A stretch of 64,000 bases of DNA from Micropterix aruncella (taxonomy: Eukaryota; Arthropoda; Insecta; Lepidoptera; Micropterigidae). Positions 19,726 through 31,545 of this stretch are shown here, one piece after another. Position numbers and translations under genes: made by a program. Each line of letters starts with the position of its first letter. Position 1 is the first letter of the stretch. The DNA is taken from assembly GCA_944548615.1 (NCBI GenBank), contig OX155971.1:24650877-24714876 (forward strand), written 5' to 3'. The notes beneath the pieces are model-generated. The model made no database searches, was not told the origin of the DNA, and saw nothing but the letters and a program-made list of their open reading frames with translations.

Positions 19726-20984
19726 TCAGCACACTAGCGACTTACATAAGCTAGCGAAACTAAACAGCAGAGGACCGAAAAAAAACTTTGCAGCCGCATA
19801 TCACCACATCATTCTCAAGTCAATCGCCCTACGGAAATTCTCATACTGAAGCTGGCCCTGTGAAAAATCAACCGAAGAGAGATGAGGACTAAAGGAGACA
19901 ATAGCCAGGCAAGAAAAGAGATACATACGGTGGCAGCGAACGCATCGTCGCAGTGCTATGACGATACAAGGAAAAGGAGGCGGTGACTAGGTGCAATGTA
20001 ACCGAAATAGAGCTAACCCTTTAAACACAACACAATGATTTACGCAAGATTCGGCGTCTCCATAGAGGCATTTATTAAATTACTAACAACCCTTAAAATA
20101 CAGTGCAGCTATTTAAATCAACACAAAAAACAAAACTAGGCGTACTAGTCGTAACTGGAAGCAAGTCTAACCGCCGCGAAGCGATCCAGAACAACCGCGA
20201 TCCGTTAGTCAGCAGACATCAGAGCGTTTTATCAGGTTGATTGTGGCCGAAGTAATCCAGGCGTATAGACGATAGCCATCGTTTAAATGAAAGATGGCGA
20301 AAGGCGAGCACGAAAAATAAACTTACGCTCGAGGGAGACATCGACAAGTACACGGCTTAACACGCGACCGCTCGCGGGGGCGGTGCAAATGCGACTGCGG
20401 TGTAAGTGTATCTACCTCTGTGACGTGGGCACATCTGTAGGGACCTTGGAGTTTTCCCAACGTCAAGCATGTCCAGACATGCTTGATGGTGACTTCTTGT
20501 TGTTGTTTTTTTTTTTGGAGTACGACGATTAGCTAGACGACGAGGGAGGCAGCAGGTGATGAAGCCGGGCGCGCTGGCCCATCGTTACTGATTCGACGCG
20601 AGGCTTCATATATGTCGAGATGCGAAGATCGGCTATGGCGGCAACGGAGGCTGCCGGGTGACGAAGCCGGTAGCGCTGGCTGACAGACTGGGCGGCCGTC
20701 ACCGATTCGACGCGGGGCTGCTGATTCTGATGCTGGCACGAGACGGGTAGGCGGCGAAAGATTGAAGGTGGTAGCTCACTGGAGGCGGTAGCTCAATGAA
20801 GGTGGTAGCTCACTGGTGGCGGTAGATCACTGAAGGCGGTAGCTAACTGAAGGCGGTAGTTCACTGACGGTCGACGCGAGACGTAACAAATTAAGGATAG
20901 GACGAGTATGGACGCGGCGCAAGGTGAAAGCGTGCTGCGCTGCGCTGGCTGCTGTGCGACGGCGACCGACCAAAACGGGACACG
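19726..20984. other. Unassigned region with short repeats
   Basis: There is no recognisable protein. An exact 11-bp palindrome (TCAAGCATGTC/GACATGCTTGA with 2-nt loop) lies at 20463-20486. A GC-rich block with partly repeated GATGAAGCCGG/GACGAAGCCGG and GATTCGACGCG occurs at 20555-20720. Confidence 0.4.
20766..20868 (+). repeat. Short tandem repeat, about 20-bp unit
   Basis: About five imperfect units of GGTGGTAGCTCACTGRAGGC. The unit length varies slightly and no coding frame spans it. Confidence 0.75.
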
Positions 20985-21515
20985 GCCCGGGTAGGTCTCT
21001 GTGCATGCGAACCGGTCTCTTCTGGGAAACATTCTTCGGGCGCTCCTGGATGGTTTGTGAACTGTGCGGCGTTAGCCAATCGACTATTCATTTAGATAGA
21101 TAACCGGGGGAAGCTGAAAACGACTTTCTTTTCTATAGAGCGAGGGTGGCTCTTTACCTAATGACACCCGCTTTTAAAACGACTAATTAGTCATCCGATC
21201 CTGAGTGATCGACGACGGGCAAATGACCCCTTGGTCCGCGATGATTCGAACGAATCGCTGCTTACATTATTGAGAGGAACGCGCAAGCAACCTGGAACCC
21301 ATAACCAGTCGGGAGGTCGGAGAAATCCGACTATATCTGGTAAGGAGGGCACGTGGATGCCCGCCAGGTTTCTACCTGGCGCCACGCGGTTTGGAGTTGG
21401 CGGAGCTGGATAGTAAATTGTCTACATCTCCAAGTCTTTTACGCTTACTTAAAGCTGACAGATCAATCACATATTGTTATACAAGCCTGGGGTGACCGTT
21501 TCGCTCAATGTAGTC
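20985..21515 (-). repeat. Family A variant, inverted
   Basis: CGGGCGCTCCTGGATGGTTT, CTATAGAGCGAGGGTGG, GAACGCGCAAGCAACCTGGA and CAAGTCTTTTACGCTTACTT follow A landmarks in inverted order. More diverged than the 9-16 kb copies. Confidence 0.7.
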
Positions 21516-21519
21516 ACAC

Positions 21520-21875
21520 CTCCCAATCCCCGCTGCACAGTATTGCATTATGGACAACAGGTCAACATCCACCCTCGCTGCTTAGTACAGAGTATATTTC
21601 CATAGTCTCTACACTCCTTCAGTACTTAGTCCGAGTGCACAACTGATTGGCTGACTCCGCTTGGTGCGCAAACCGTCCAGTAGCGCCGGAGGGCAACCCC
21701 CAGAGGAAACCGACCCACCAGCAGTGAGGCCTGAGACGCGAGAGTCCTTCTCGGGGTAGTCCCTAATTCGAGAATGCTACTTAATAGAAGCTGAATCGTG
21801 ATTTTGGCCGACCCGAGAACACATTGAATCTTAAATAGCCAAAGCTGCACGAAACCGTTCGCTAGAAAAACTGTT
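21520..21875 (+). repeat. Family A variant, direct
   Basis: CAACATCCACCCTCGCTGCT, TGGTGCGCAAACCGTCCAGT, GAGGCCTGAGACGCGAGAGT and AGCTGCACGAAACCGTTCGC. The same variant sequence is at 37785-38075. It faces the inverted segment at 20985-21515, so the pair forms a head-to-head arrangement. Confidence 0.7.
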
Positions 21876-22590
21876 TTTTTCGTAAACAAACGCGTGCGTG
21901 TATCTTTCGCCGTTTGTCAGTATCATTTTCAGGACATCCCATACTATTGTATGCTGCGCTGTGGCCGCTATGTCAACAGGGCAGTCCCGCGGGCCCCAAT
22001 AACAGAGAAATTTCATCAGCCGCAAATATTGGCCCTATCTATTTTTCGCCGGCCAATATTTCGCAGGAGTCCTCCGCAAACATTTACATTTCGAACCCAT
22101 CGTTGGCTCCACCATCTTGAGTTGGGGCCACGTTGAGCCGACGCACAGTGAGATATTTGATAAAAAAACTGATCAAAATCATATTTTAATAATTTATAAA
22201 TTTCACAGAGACGATCATCATTATCATCTATTATTAATAGCATATTTATAATCATTTTACAATACTCTACTTTATATTAATACTTTATATTAAGTTTCAT
22301 AATTTTAAATGACATAGGCTTTAAACATACCATATTATATATGTACCTAATTATAGTTTTTATTTGTATTTTAGGAATGTACTTAATAAGACCTTTCATT
22401 TGACACTAAACACCGTATATTTATTGACATTTGGGCATTTAGACATTTATAAAACTACTTACATAATATTTTAACAATTAAGATACCTTATGACACTCGG
22501 ATGACAACGATAAAAATACCACACTTTTAAGTCGGTTCAAGCGTTTAGCGGTGGAATAAAGAAACGTAAAACATATATAGATGAACCTGA
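21876..22590. other. No gene seen
   Basis: AT-rich apart from a short GC patch at 21960-22140. Small frames on both strands have no motif. Confidence 0.4.
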
Positions 22591-22599
22591 TAGATGATA

Positions 22600-23330
22600 A
22601 TTATTCTTCTTCTTGTAGTGCCGTCTCCTAACGAAGGTTGAAGTCTTGGAGACCGCCGCACGGAACAATGCGCCAGTGCTCAGCTGGAACCACTGGCGTA
22701 GATTTGTCATTGGCCGCCCAGGCCTCCTCTTGCCTTGAATTTTCCCCTGGGTTACTATTTGTAGGAGTTCGTATTTGCGGTTGCGCATTATGTGGCCGAA
22801 ATATTCGAGCTTGCATCTCTTTACGGTTTTGAGTAGGCACTCATAGGTATGTCCCTTTATTATTCAGTCTTTGAAGGACTGTTGTATTTCGAACCTTCTG
22901 GACCCACGATATTTTAAGCATTCTCCGATATACCTACATCTCAAAAGCTTCAAAGCGCCTGGCCATCCTTTCTGTGAGTGTCCAGGCCTCAGCTCCATAT
23001 AGGAGGACGTAGAATACGTAGCATTTTGCTATATGCGAAGATTCAAGGCTCAAATTACGGTCACAAAGGATTTTCTCAATTTTTCGAAAGCCGCTACGGG
23101 CCTGCTCGATTCGGCATTTAATTTCGACACTGTGGTCTCCTTTGTCGTTGACTATGACACCCAGGTATTTGTATTGGCTCACTCTTTCAAGGTCTGTACC
23201 ATCGATATTTATGAAAGAGTTTGACTTAGATTGCGGTGTTCGACTTACTACCATGTATTTGTACTCGCTACGGCGACGATGTTCACGAGATTATGCAAGC
23301 TCTGCCTGGTATCAGCTATCAAGTTTATAA
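22600..23330 (-). pseudogene. LINE ORF2 C-terminal half, RTE-like
   Basis: Minus strand: DTRQSLHNLVNIV, SEYKYMVVSRT, QYKYLGVIVNDKG, CRIEQARSGFRKIEKIL, YGAEAWTLTERMARRFEAFEM, then a stop in place of tryptophan, YRRMLKISWVQKVRN, and after a frameshift LEYFGHIMRNRKYELLQIV and GKRRPGRPMTNLRQW. This is the thumb, connector and C-terminal order of arthropod RTE-type elements. At least two frameshifts and one nonsense change disable it. The catalytic domain is absent. Confidence 0.85.
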
Positions 23331-23419
23331 TTATAGTTTTTTTCCAATTCTTCTTATGTAAATAAGTGATTATTGCAAAATTAAATTGTTAAAAAAAAAT
23401 ATTTACACAAAATTTTAAT

Positions 23420-23700
23420 ATAATATCTAGTATTTTGGTAGCATTTCCGTAGTATTAAAATGGATATTTTCTAATTTGGTTCATTTCTCGGCTAGCCTCG
23501 GGCGGCTCGAATTAATTTTTTTTTAAAATGTATGTAGGAATTATTTTTTTTGTATCGCTTGTATAAGGGATTTTGAAGGAATAACAATGTGGTTTCGACT
23601 CTACGACTCATCTGTGTACCGAATTTCAAGGCTCTAACAACAATATTTCGAGATGTATGACTAACGCGCCCCCTGGTGGACTGAGATCAACCACAATTTA
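23420..23700 (+). repeat. Family D, 5' part, copy 1
   Basis: ATCTGTGTACCGAATTTCAAG, CAATATTTCGAGAT and CCCTGGTGGACTGA follow the same order as 40440-40520. The lower part with the CA-rich run is missing. Confidence 0.6.
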
Positions 23701-24738
23701 ACAATTGCGATAGCGGTTGCAATTGCGAGAACGTGCTTGCACGACCAATCTCGCGGTCCTCTGCAGATTCAGTTGTTACATCCAATCTCAGAAGCTATAA
23801 AACAATTTTGAATATTACCTATGAAGAAGTCTCATATTACTTATGAAGAAATTCGGAAATTTCAAGTCTCTAACTGAAATATTCTGCAGAAGCTTGATTT
23901 TTTTTTCTTCTTTCTCGACTGGAAAAAAAAATCTTTTTCCAGTAGAAAGGATATACATGTTTAGCTCAATATATTTGACTTGGGTGTAAATTGTATGCAC
24001 GTATCTTTTCCTTATTTATTGCATAAAAAAATGTTCAAACGATATGAAAAATTGTTCAAAACTTAACATGAAAAATTCAAATTCTGATGATTCAATTCAA
24101 ATTTAATTCAAATGCTTCTTGAGGTATAAATAAGTGAAAATAAAATGGTTATAAATTACACATTTTTTGGATCAATCAACCCACTGTGCGGCGTTACGGC
24201 CATTTTGATACACCATTTTAATCAAAAATTTACTTTACGCGTCAAAGAAGAAAAACAGAACTTTATTCACATGATCTTGTATGGTATAAGATTTCACTGC
24301 TTGTGCTGCCGTGTTTTTGAAGGTATCTGCACACTTGCAATATTAAGTAGAACAAAACATTGATGAAAATAGGGTAGGTACTCTTAGTTCTATGGAGGTT
24401 CATTGCTACTGTCTTACCATTAATTTATATCTAGAGCTTTTGGTCTAAGACAGCTGTACGCAACATATCGAAAGCCGTGTCCCTAAATGGTAAAACAAGG
24501 GAAGAGGAGTTAGAGGGAATCCGTCTTAAATATGTATGTAAATAATTGAAGCAAATGGTAGTGAATGCTGCAGGCATTGCTTTTTTATTACTGGGCATTG
24601 AAAAGAGTATTCACTGCATTTATATTATCTTCATATGATATTAATATCCTACTTTAAAAGAATGAGAAAACAATAAATTTTATCATATCGTCTTATCGTC
24701 TATCGATACAACAGACTTCAGCTGATATAACTACTTAG
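23701..24738. other. No recognisable gene
   Basis: AT-rich, with a self-complementary run around 23904-23945 (TTTTTTTTCTTC ... GGAAAAAAAAATC). The 72-codon frame at 24145-24363 has no motif. Confidence 0.4.
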
Positions 24739-25172
24739 CCCTTCGAGTAGTGGCATAATTTCATGGCAGACCGCGGCAATTTATTGGAATTTCTTGCAAT
24801 ATCGCCGCGCCCGACATAAAGTAACTACTATAACTATGGAACTATTATAGCAATCATAAAAAGAATAACTGTGCAATAATTGCATTGAAATTTTGTAAGT
24901 AGAATATTTGAAATCTCATTTTGTAAAACAATTAGATAATTATGAATAAATATGAGAAAGTCGAAAAAGTGAAAAAAAAATCGGCATTTCTAACTTGTAC
25001 TTGTCTTACGGAAAAATACGGAAACCTATTTAGAAATCGTAAATGCGATCGTGATCTTTATTAGATTATCTATCAAAAGTAATATTTTGTTTTGATTATT
25101 TACATACAAAAATATTTTGATATTATCTCATAAATCCAATAAAAAACTTGATAATTTCTCAAAAAAAATGTT
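24739..25172 (+). repeat. Family B, copy 1
   Basis: About 434 bp nearly collinear with 55445-55878: CCTTCGAGTAG, AATATCGCCGCGC, TAACTGTGCAAT.ATTGCATT, ACTTGTACTTGTCTTACGG. A shorter copy lies at 57632-57782. No terminal structure is obvious. Confidence 0.8.
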
Positions 25173-26294
25173 TTTTTTTCTCGAAAATAATAATCTCATT
25201 AATTTTCAAATACGCCGAAAACTTCATACATTTCAGCGTGTTAGCGTAACCATGTGGGTAAGAAAATTCAACACGACAGCGGCGGATGCAACATCTGGGT
25301 GCAATGATGCTGCTAAGATAAGGAATGGCAACGCAAAGCATTGCTACCGATTAAAGGAGCGAACCCACAAAAACAATACGATAATTACAACAGTCAGCTA
25401 GATGTCCTCAACAAGCCGCTTGTTATAAAATTGCAATTTATCCCGGAAACGCAAACTGTACATATTGGAAGCCAAGCCAGATAGTCCAGAACCCCCTACG
25501 GTTGTCCCTTACCCCTCATGATTCAGGAATGTAGACGGAAGTCTTGGATTTGCGTAGAAGTAGAGAACGAGAATTGTGGCCGCGCTGAGTTAAAATACCT
25601 ACGTCACACGTCGCCGAGAGACTGAATGCGGGCCAGCGAGTAAAAGGGAAGCGCTCCGATGAGAGAAGGACATGTGAGCGGCGGGCGCGCAGTGCCGACA
25701 ACAAGGACGGAGATAGTAAGAAAAAGCCATATAAGATTCTATAGTATAAGATTTTAGTGTATCGCAACTCTGAAATACACAACATCTCATTATTAATTTA
25801 CGTATCGCGACTTTTATTACGGCTAAACTTCCGCGAAAATTCGGCGATAGCTCTTATATCATTAGTATCAGTGTATAATTTTGCTCAATGCCTGTTCTTG
25901 CATGGGTGTAATATTTCCGTAACTTTATTACTTATTTCTAATAAAAAAACGAATTCGTAGGGCAAATTGAGGGTCTTACTCCGCGCCATTTCTTCTGCAT
26001 AAATTTCAATATAAATTCAGCGCAAAAGGGGGAAGTTCATTAAGGTTAATCTGAACCAATTCCAGCTTAGTTAATTTATTAATTTAGTCAAGGAGAGATT
26101 ACATACCCTAATTAGGAATGAAATTTTCAATCAGCTCCTTCCGCTAGAAAGTTTGGGATGGCAGCTTTCGCGCCGCCACTTCTGACGGGCGGTGAAGAGG
26201 CGCTGATTTTCAGAAAGGGTTTCCGGGCTATTTTGTGTTGGCCTATTCAGGGCTACTTCAAATAATCTGAGAGCTCACTGCAGTCATGTTGTTA
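25173..26294. other. No recognisable gene
   Basis: Frames of 94 codons (25117-25401, plus) and 89 codons (25516-25785, minus) show no motif. A GC-richer patch occupies 25580-25710. Confidence 0.4.
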
Positions 26295-26302
26295 CTCTAA
26301 GC

Positions 26303-26924
26303 CAGAGGTACCCACACTTTTTGGTCCAGTAGACCACTTGCTGATTTATTTTGATTTCCGTAGACCCCATGCCTTTTTTCAAACTTATTAATTTTAAATG
26401 TATTTTGACACCTGACACAGTACTGATTACTTATGCAGGGTTGGTAAAGTGGAAAGCTGTTGTAAAAAAAATAAAAACATGTACATTCTTTATTCATAAC
26501 TTTATTGAAAAGTACTTAAATTTTACAAGGTGCTTATTAGTTTTAATGCGGTCATGACCTTGAAATACGAATCATTTGAGGAAGCCACATATAACTGCAC
26601 ATGTGGCACTGCCTGGCTTTCTCATTTTAGCTCGTTAGTCATGTGCGTTGGCCTCCCCAATGAACTAGTAATGCGGTATGAGTTGAGTGTTTCGTGACAC
26701 ATGTGACGTGGGCGTTGGTTTATTGTGATCAATATAAGTTTAAAATGCTACGCTGTATACGCAATCTGTTTGAGGAGTAATACGAGATCTACAGACCGCA
26801 TAAATGTTTATGATGACTTGCCTTAATAGGGACCGCTAACGTCGACTTCCATTTACATCTCGTGCACCACCATTTTTTTATATCGACCCCTGGGTGTCCA
26901 TATAGACCACTTTGGGAATCACTG
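26303..26924. mobile_element. hAT-type non-autonomous element
   Basis: The termini CAGAGGTACCCACACTTT and (reverse complement of the right end) CAGTGATTCCCAAAGTGG share the CAG.G.T.CCCA.A pattern of hAT ends. The flanks carry an exact 8-bp duplication, CTCTAAGC, at 26295-26302 and 26925-26932, the length produced by hAT transposases. It is 622 bp with no transposase; the 68-codon frame inside has no motif. Confidence 0.9.
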
Positions 26925-26932
26925 CTCTAAGC

Positions 26933-27072
26933 AATACGGATACTATCCGTTTTAGTATCTGAGTAATTTTGAACGGGGTATGTATGGTTAGGCACAACTC
27001 TCTTTGTGTACGGAGTGAGATTCAGACAATCCTGCATGTACCTACTCGTACATTGGATAACAAAAGAGTATA
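26933..27072. other. Unassigned spacer
   Basis: Nothing recognised between the hAT element and the H half copy. Confidence 0.4.
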
Positions 27073-27193
27073 TAAAATCGGAGACTATCGCGGTTGTTTG
27101 ACATTATAAACAAGATAAAAAACGAATTTACCGCGTGAATTTTGTAGCACCCGATATTTCGACGACTTTGAAGCCGCCGTTGTCTAGGGTAGA
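27073..27193 (+). mobile_element. Hairpin element H, half copy
   Basis: The leader (taaaatcggagactatcgcg) and the left arm (ACGAATTTACCGCGTGAA, GCCGCCGTTGTCTAGGGT) are present, but the right arm is missing after 27190. It has diverged from the copy at 7678. Confidence 0.8.
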
Positions 27194-27894
27194 CTGACAA
27201 AGCTGTCAATCAGTTGTTCCGCGGGTAGGCCGCATACCGCTGCCGCCACTGCGTAGATTATAACGGTGGTGGAAGGGATTGGGGGTAGGAATCGGCGCGC
27301 GCGAGTTTCGAAAATCCGGCATGCATACAACACTCACTGTATCCTGTCTTACGTCCTTGCGTTCGGCTATCGGCGGTGGGAACAAATACAAATGACAGAC
27401 GATTGAAAAAATCTTTTTGAAGTTTATTGGAGTTTACTTCTTAAGAATCTATTTCGTAGCCCCGGTACGGCAATTGTATGGGTTGTAAAATTTGGCGTTA
27501 ACAAAAAGCGTTATGTTTTTTTATAAATCAATTAACTTGCAGCGCCATCTAAGCAGAATATTTCAAAATAAAATTACTTTTCGTAATATGTAAGTTCAGT
27601 CAATCAAGCAAGACATGTTATATGAATACCAGTATATACATGCTTTCTGTATTATAAGATATGCGTTTATTAAACCCCTTGGCCTATTGTATATTCAGTG
27701 GCAATCGCACTTAAAAAGTAAACTTCAGTTGCTCGTCAGAGCTGACACGCACAATTTTTTTTGACATTGTCGCGAGGATTTCCGTCGTTAGAATGAAAAC
27801 TCGCGATCGATATTCGAATTGCAGTAGTTGTTTATTTCTCCAAAAGTGTCGCGTACAAATTGATTAATTCTCCTTACACACTATCGCCTATATA
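27194..27894. other. No recognisable gene
   Basis: A GC-richer patch with short purine runs (GGTGGTGGAAGGGATTGGGG, 27261-27280), then AT-rich sequence. No protein motif. Confidence 0.4.
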
Positions 27895-28480
27895 TATTAT
27901 TTGCCGTGGCGGCGGTCGCCTCGTCTCCATCTTGTCTCGCGCTTCTCCTTCACTCCGGCCGGTCGCCAGATATACACCTGCTCGGGGCGCCACACTTCAG
28001 TCGCCGCCGTCTGCCCCCGCGAGCTGACGTCCCGCGGGCGGCGCTTGAGCTGCAGTTGTGTCGTGTTTCGCACATTAAATTTCGCACGTTTATCGCTTCT
28101 GGTTGCCACCGGTTGACCCCTCCCCCGACCTACTTCGAGTAGCCACCGGATGTAAGGCTCTGGACTGGAAAGTCGCCAGAAGTGATTCGTGTTTGCGCGT
28201 TAGTTTTTTCGTGTTTTTTGAGTTTACACTGTGTCGCGGCGCCCTCAGTTGTTACCTTCCCCTTCGCCACCAGTCTTCGGACTGCCGTGGTATAGGATGA
28301 AAAGCTCTCTGCTGAGAAGTCGCTGCGATGTGGTTTTCGTTGTTTGTTTTCTTCGTGACGTTTTGCGTGCGAAACACGGCGGATAGATTCGCGACGGTTT
28401 GTACTTTTCTTTCCCATTTATTTCGATGTTTGCTTTAGCTTCTCGTTGGCGGCTTGTTTGTGATGATAAAATAAACGCCT
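27895..28480 (+). promoter_or_regulatory. GC- and CpG-rich island, possible 5' UTR or promoter
   Basis: A GC-rich stretch (27900-28300) stands out from AT-rich surroundings, with many CG dinucleotides, TATATATATTATT just upstream (27889-27901) and CCTCAGTTGTTACC at 28241-28254. Open frames on both strands result from the base composition. It could be the 5' UTR of a retroelement or a host gene's promoter and first exon; I cannot choose from sequence alone, and the strand is a guess. Confidence 0.3.
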
Positions 28481-28809
28481 CGTTGGAGGCACTTAAGACG
28501 TGTTTGGTTATTGGGCGTTCGGGGTAGGTAATCCTAGTGATGGCATTGCACATCGCCATCTCCTTAATTCCGGTGTCGCCATTGCACCTCGGCGATACCA
28601 TTTCCTGCCGCCTTCGGGTGGAGTCTTCTTCCGGTCCTTTCCTTTTATAGCATTTTGAGTAGGTGGGTTTTGTGCATGTTTGTTGCTCCGCGATAACATA
28701 ATACGAATACAACGCTCCCTCTATATTTCACCGCTCCCTATATTTATTTTCTAAATTCCAAATTAGAAGAGGCAGCAGTTTTTTTTAATTTTCTTTATTA
28801 AAATCGTGA
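28481..28809. other. Unassigned
   Basis: Transition from the GC-rich island to the Helitron array. No motif. Confidence 0.35.
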
Positions 28810-29354
28810 TCTATACTAATATTATAAAGAGGTAAAGTTTGTGACGTTGTAGGAAGTAATCTCTGGATCCACTGAACCGATTTTGAAAATTCTCTACCAA
28901 TAGAAAGCCACGTTATTTGTGAGTGTCATAGGCTGTATATTAATGCGAAAAATAGAAAGACTTTTTCGTGGTAGTCGGATTTCCACAGTAAGTCGGAAAA
29001 AACGGTCGAACGAAAACGTTTCTAACTAACGCTGCCTTAACTATGAGAGATATATGATTCAGTTCTAGAAAAAAGTTGTAGAGCTTGATAATGCCTACAA
29101 AAAAGGGAGCGACAGCATATATCTAACTTTTATATTTAAGTCAAAAAAGTAGTTTTTCAAATTAAAAAAAATATTTAAATCGTTAGGTCATGTTTATTGG
29201 TCATATTATTAACAATTATGAATTATTATCAAAATAAGTAAATTTATCGTCTAAAGTGTTTAAAACAAAAAACTTTTCCCTTTTACTGCATAAATAGTTA
29301 AAGAGATAATACCACATAGGTATGGAACCGCGACCGTGTCGTCTATCTATACTA
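28810..29354 (+). mobile_element. Helitron 5' segment, tandem unit 1
   Basis: It begins TCTATACTAATATTATAAAG after an A, the Helitron 5' TC end in A|T context. GGTAGTCGGATTTCC and AGAGCTTGATAATGCCTACA are shared with the complete copy at 35921. There is no 3' CTAG end: the unit passes directly into unit 2. Confidence 0.85.
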
Positions 29355-29894
29355 TCTATACTAATATTATAAAGAGGTAAAGTTTGTGACGTTGTAGGAA
29401 GTAATCTCTGGATCTACTGAACCGATTTAGAAAAGTCTTTTACCAACAGAAAGCCACGTTATTTGTGAGTATCATAGGCTATATAGTAATCCGAAAAATG
29501 AAAAGACTTTTTCGTGGTAGTCGGATTTCCAAAGTAAGTCGGAAAAAAACGGTCGAACGAAAATGTTTCTAACGAACGCTCCCTTAACGATAAGAGATAT
29601 ATGTTTAAGTTCTAGAGAAAAGTTGTAGAGCTTGATAATGCCTACAAAAGAGTCAGCGACAGCATATGTCTAATTTTTATACTTAAGTAACAAACAGTAG
29701 TATTTTATATTAAAAAAAATAATTTAAATCGTTAGGTCATGTTTATTGGTCATATTATCAACAATTATGAATTATTATCAAAATAAGTAAATTTATCGTC
29801 TCAAGTGTTTAAAAGAAAAGACTTTTCCCTTTTACTGCATAAATAGTTAAAGAGATAATACGACATAGGTATGGAACCGCGACCGGGTCGTCTA
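29355..29894 (+). mobile_element. Helitron 5' segment, tandem unit 2
   Basis: About 540 bp, head to tail with unit 1 and very similar to it, joined through TATGGAACCGCGACC. Confidence 0.85.
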
Positions 29895-30190
29895 TCTATA
29901 CTAATATTATAAAGAGGTAAAGTTTGTTATGTTGTAACAAGTAATCTCTGGATCTACAAAACCGATTTTTAAAATTCTTTTACCATCAGAAAGCCACGTT
30001 ATTTGTGAGTGTCATAGGCTATATAGTAATCCGAAGAATTAAAAGACTTTTTCGTGGTAGTCGGATTTCCAAAGTAGTCAGCGACAGCATATGTCTAACT
30101 TTTATATTTAAGTCACAAAAAGTAGTTTTTCAAATTAAAAAAATAATTTAAATCGTTAGGTCATGTTTATTGGTCATATTATCAACAGTT
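29895..30190 (+). mobile_element. Helitron 5' segment, tandem unit 3 (shortened)
   Basis: Starts with the same TCTATACTAATATTATAAAG but has an internal deletion at about 30077 and ends at the junction with an inverted copy. Confidence 0.85.
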
Positions 30191-30868
30191 ATTATGAAAT
30201 TAATTTGGTTAGTACTGAGTGTTATGATTTATTTCCTGACTGCCAAAAGAAAGGTTATAAATTTACTGCAAATGTATGTATGTATTTGCATACCAATTTG
30301 ACTATATTACCGTTATTTGTGAGTGTCTCTTTGTGAGAGTCCTATTTGTGAGTGTCTTATATCTTTAACCATTTATGCAGTAAAAGTGAAATTATATGCA
30401 GTAAAATGGAAAAGTCTTTTGTTTTAAACACTTGAGACGATAAATTTACTTATTTTGATAATAACTCGTAATTGTTGATAATAATGACCAATAAACATGA
30501 CCTAACAATTTAAATGATTTTTTTAATATAAAAAACTTTTTTTGTGACTCAGATGATAAAAGTTAGACATATGCTGTCGCTGAATTTTTTGTAGGCATTA
30601 TCAAGCTCTACAACTTTTCTCTAGAACTTAATCATATATCTCTCATCGTTATGGCAGCGTTAGTTAGAAGCGTTTTCGTTCGACCGTTTTTCTCCGACTT
30701 ACTTTGCAAATCCGACTACCACGAAAAAGTCTTTTCATTTTTCGGATTAATATATTGCTATGGCACTCACAAATAACGTTGCTTTCTATTGGTAAAATCA
30801 GTTAAGTAAATCCAGAGATTACTTCCCGCAACCTCACAAACTTTACCTCTTTATAATATTAGTATAGA
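30191..30868 (-). mobile_element. Helitron copy, inverted, 3' end missing
   Basis: Reverse complement of the 35921 family: its 5' end is at 30868 (GA followed by T on the plus strand). It runs to CACTCAGTACTAACC near 30210, short of the 3' hairpin and CTAG. It meets unit 3 tail to tail. Confidence 0.85.
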
Positions 30869-31000
30869 TTAAATATTCAGATGAAGGAAGTTCCTGGCCT
30901 CTTGCCAGGAAAGTCTTGGTGTGATACAACCGATTTAAAAATATGAGTATATGCTGAAAGGCAGGTTAAAGGGGAAGGGAAGCGGTGAGGGAGGAGATGG
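30869..31000 (-). repeat. Family C motif, inverted copy
   Basis: CAGGAAAGTCTTGGTGTGAT and ACAACCGATT (30917-30940) with a purine-rich flank (GGGGAAGGGAAGCGGTGAGG, 30971-30990), the inverted form of the C-rich flank seen at 40118 and 61965. Confidence 0.65.
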
Positions 31001-31312
31001 TAGAGGCACGTAAATTTGTAAGCTTGGCATTTCACCGTTGATGTGGGTCGTGTGTCTTGTCCTGCACAAAATCCTTGTCAAGTTTGTACCTAATACTCGA
31101 CACGTTGCTCGCCGCAGGCGGATTAGAGTATTCGCCTCCGACGCCCTACATAAATACTTAGTAGTTTATACTCGTACCTGTTAATATAAACTTAGTAAGT
31201 ATTTAAAGTTTAACAGTAAGTAAGTATTTTAAGACGTAACTAGAGTTAACCCTAGAAAGATAGTCTGCGTAATCGAAGTAATCATAAGTAATGTCTAGGT
31301 ACTATCTGTGGT
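31001..31312. other. Unassigned
   Basis: No gene or repeat recognised. Confidence 0.35.
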
Positions 31313-31545
31313 TTGACGACTAAAATGGGCGAACCCGTCACCCCAGAAAGTTTTAGGGATAATAATTGTTCCATCTCTTGTGAGGTGAGCGTAGAAGACT
31401 TTGCGGATGATACAAATCTACCGTCCAGCAAAAAAACTACAAACCCGCCAGAGACCAACGTCTTACGGCGAGGCACTAGGAAGGCAAACCAGTGGGGACC
31501 AGTTTCGGCCAGATTTCTCCGGCCTCCCGACTGGTCACAGGTTCG
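31313..31545 (+). repeat. Family A, left of the R1-like insertion
   Basis: GGGCGAACCCGTCACCCCAG, GTGAGCGTAGAAGACTTTGC and ATTTCTCCGGCCTCCCGACT, ending in ACTGGTCACAGGTTCG (31530-31545), which is repeated on the far side of the inserted element. Confidence 0.85.

Noticed and set aside
19726..20040. A possible LINE reverse transcriptase N-terminal segment
   Set aside because: A basic stretch (ARKEIHTVAANASSQCY) looked suggestive, but no conserved block could be confirmed.
25516..25785. An 89-codon minus-strand frame
   Set aside because: No recognisable domain or signal, and an alternative frame of similar length overlaps it.
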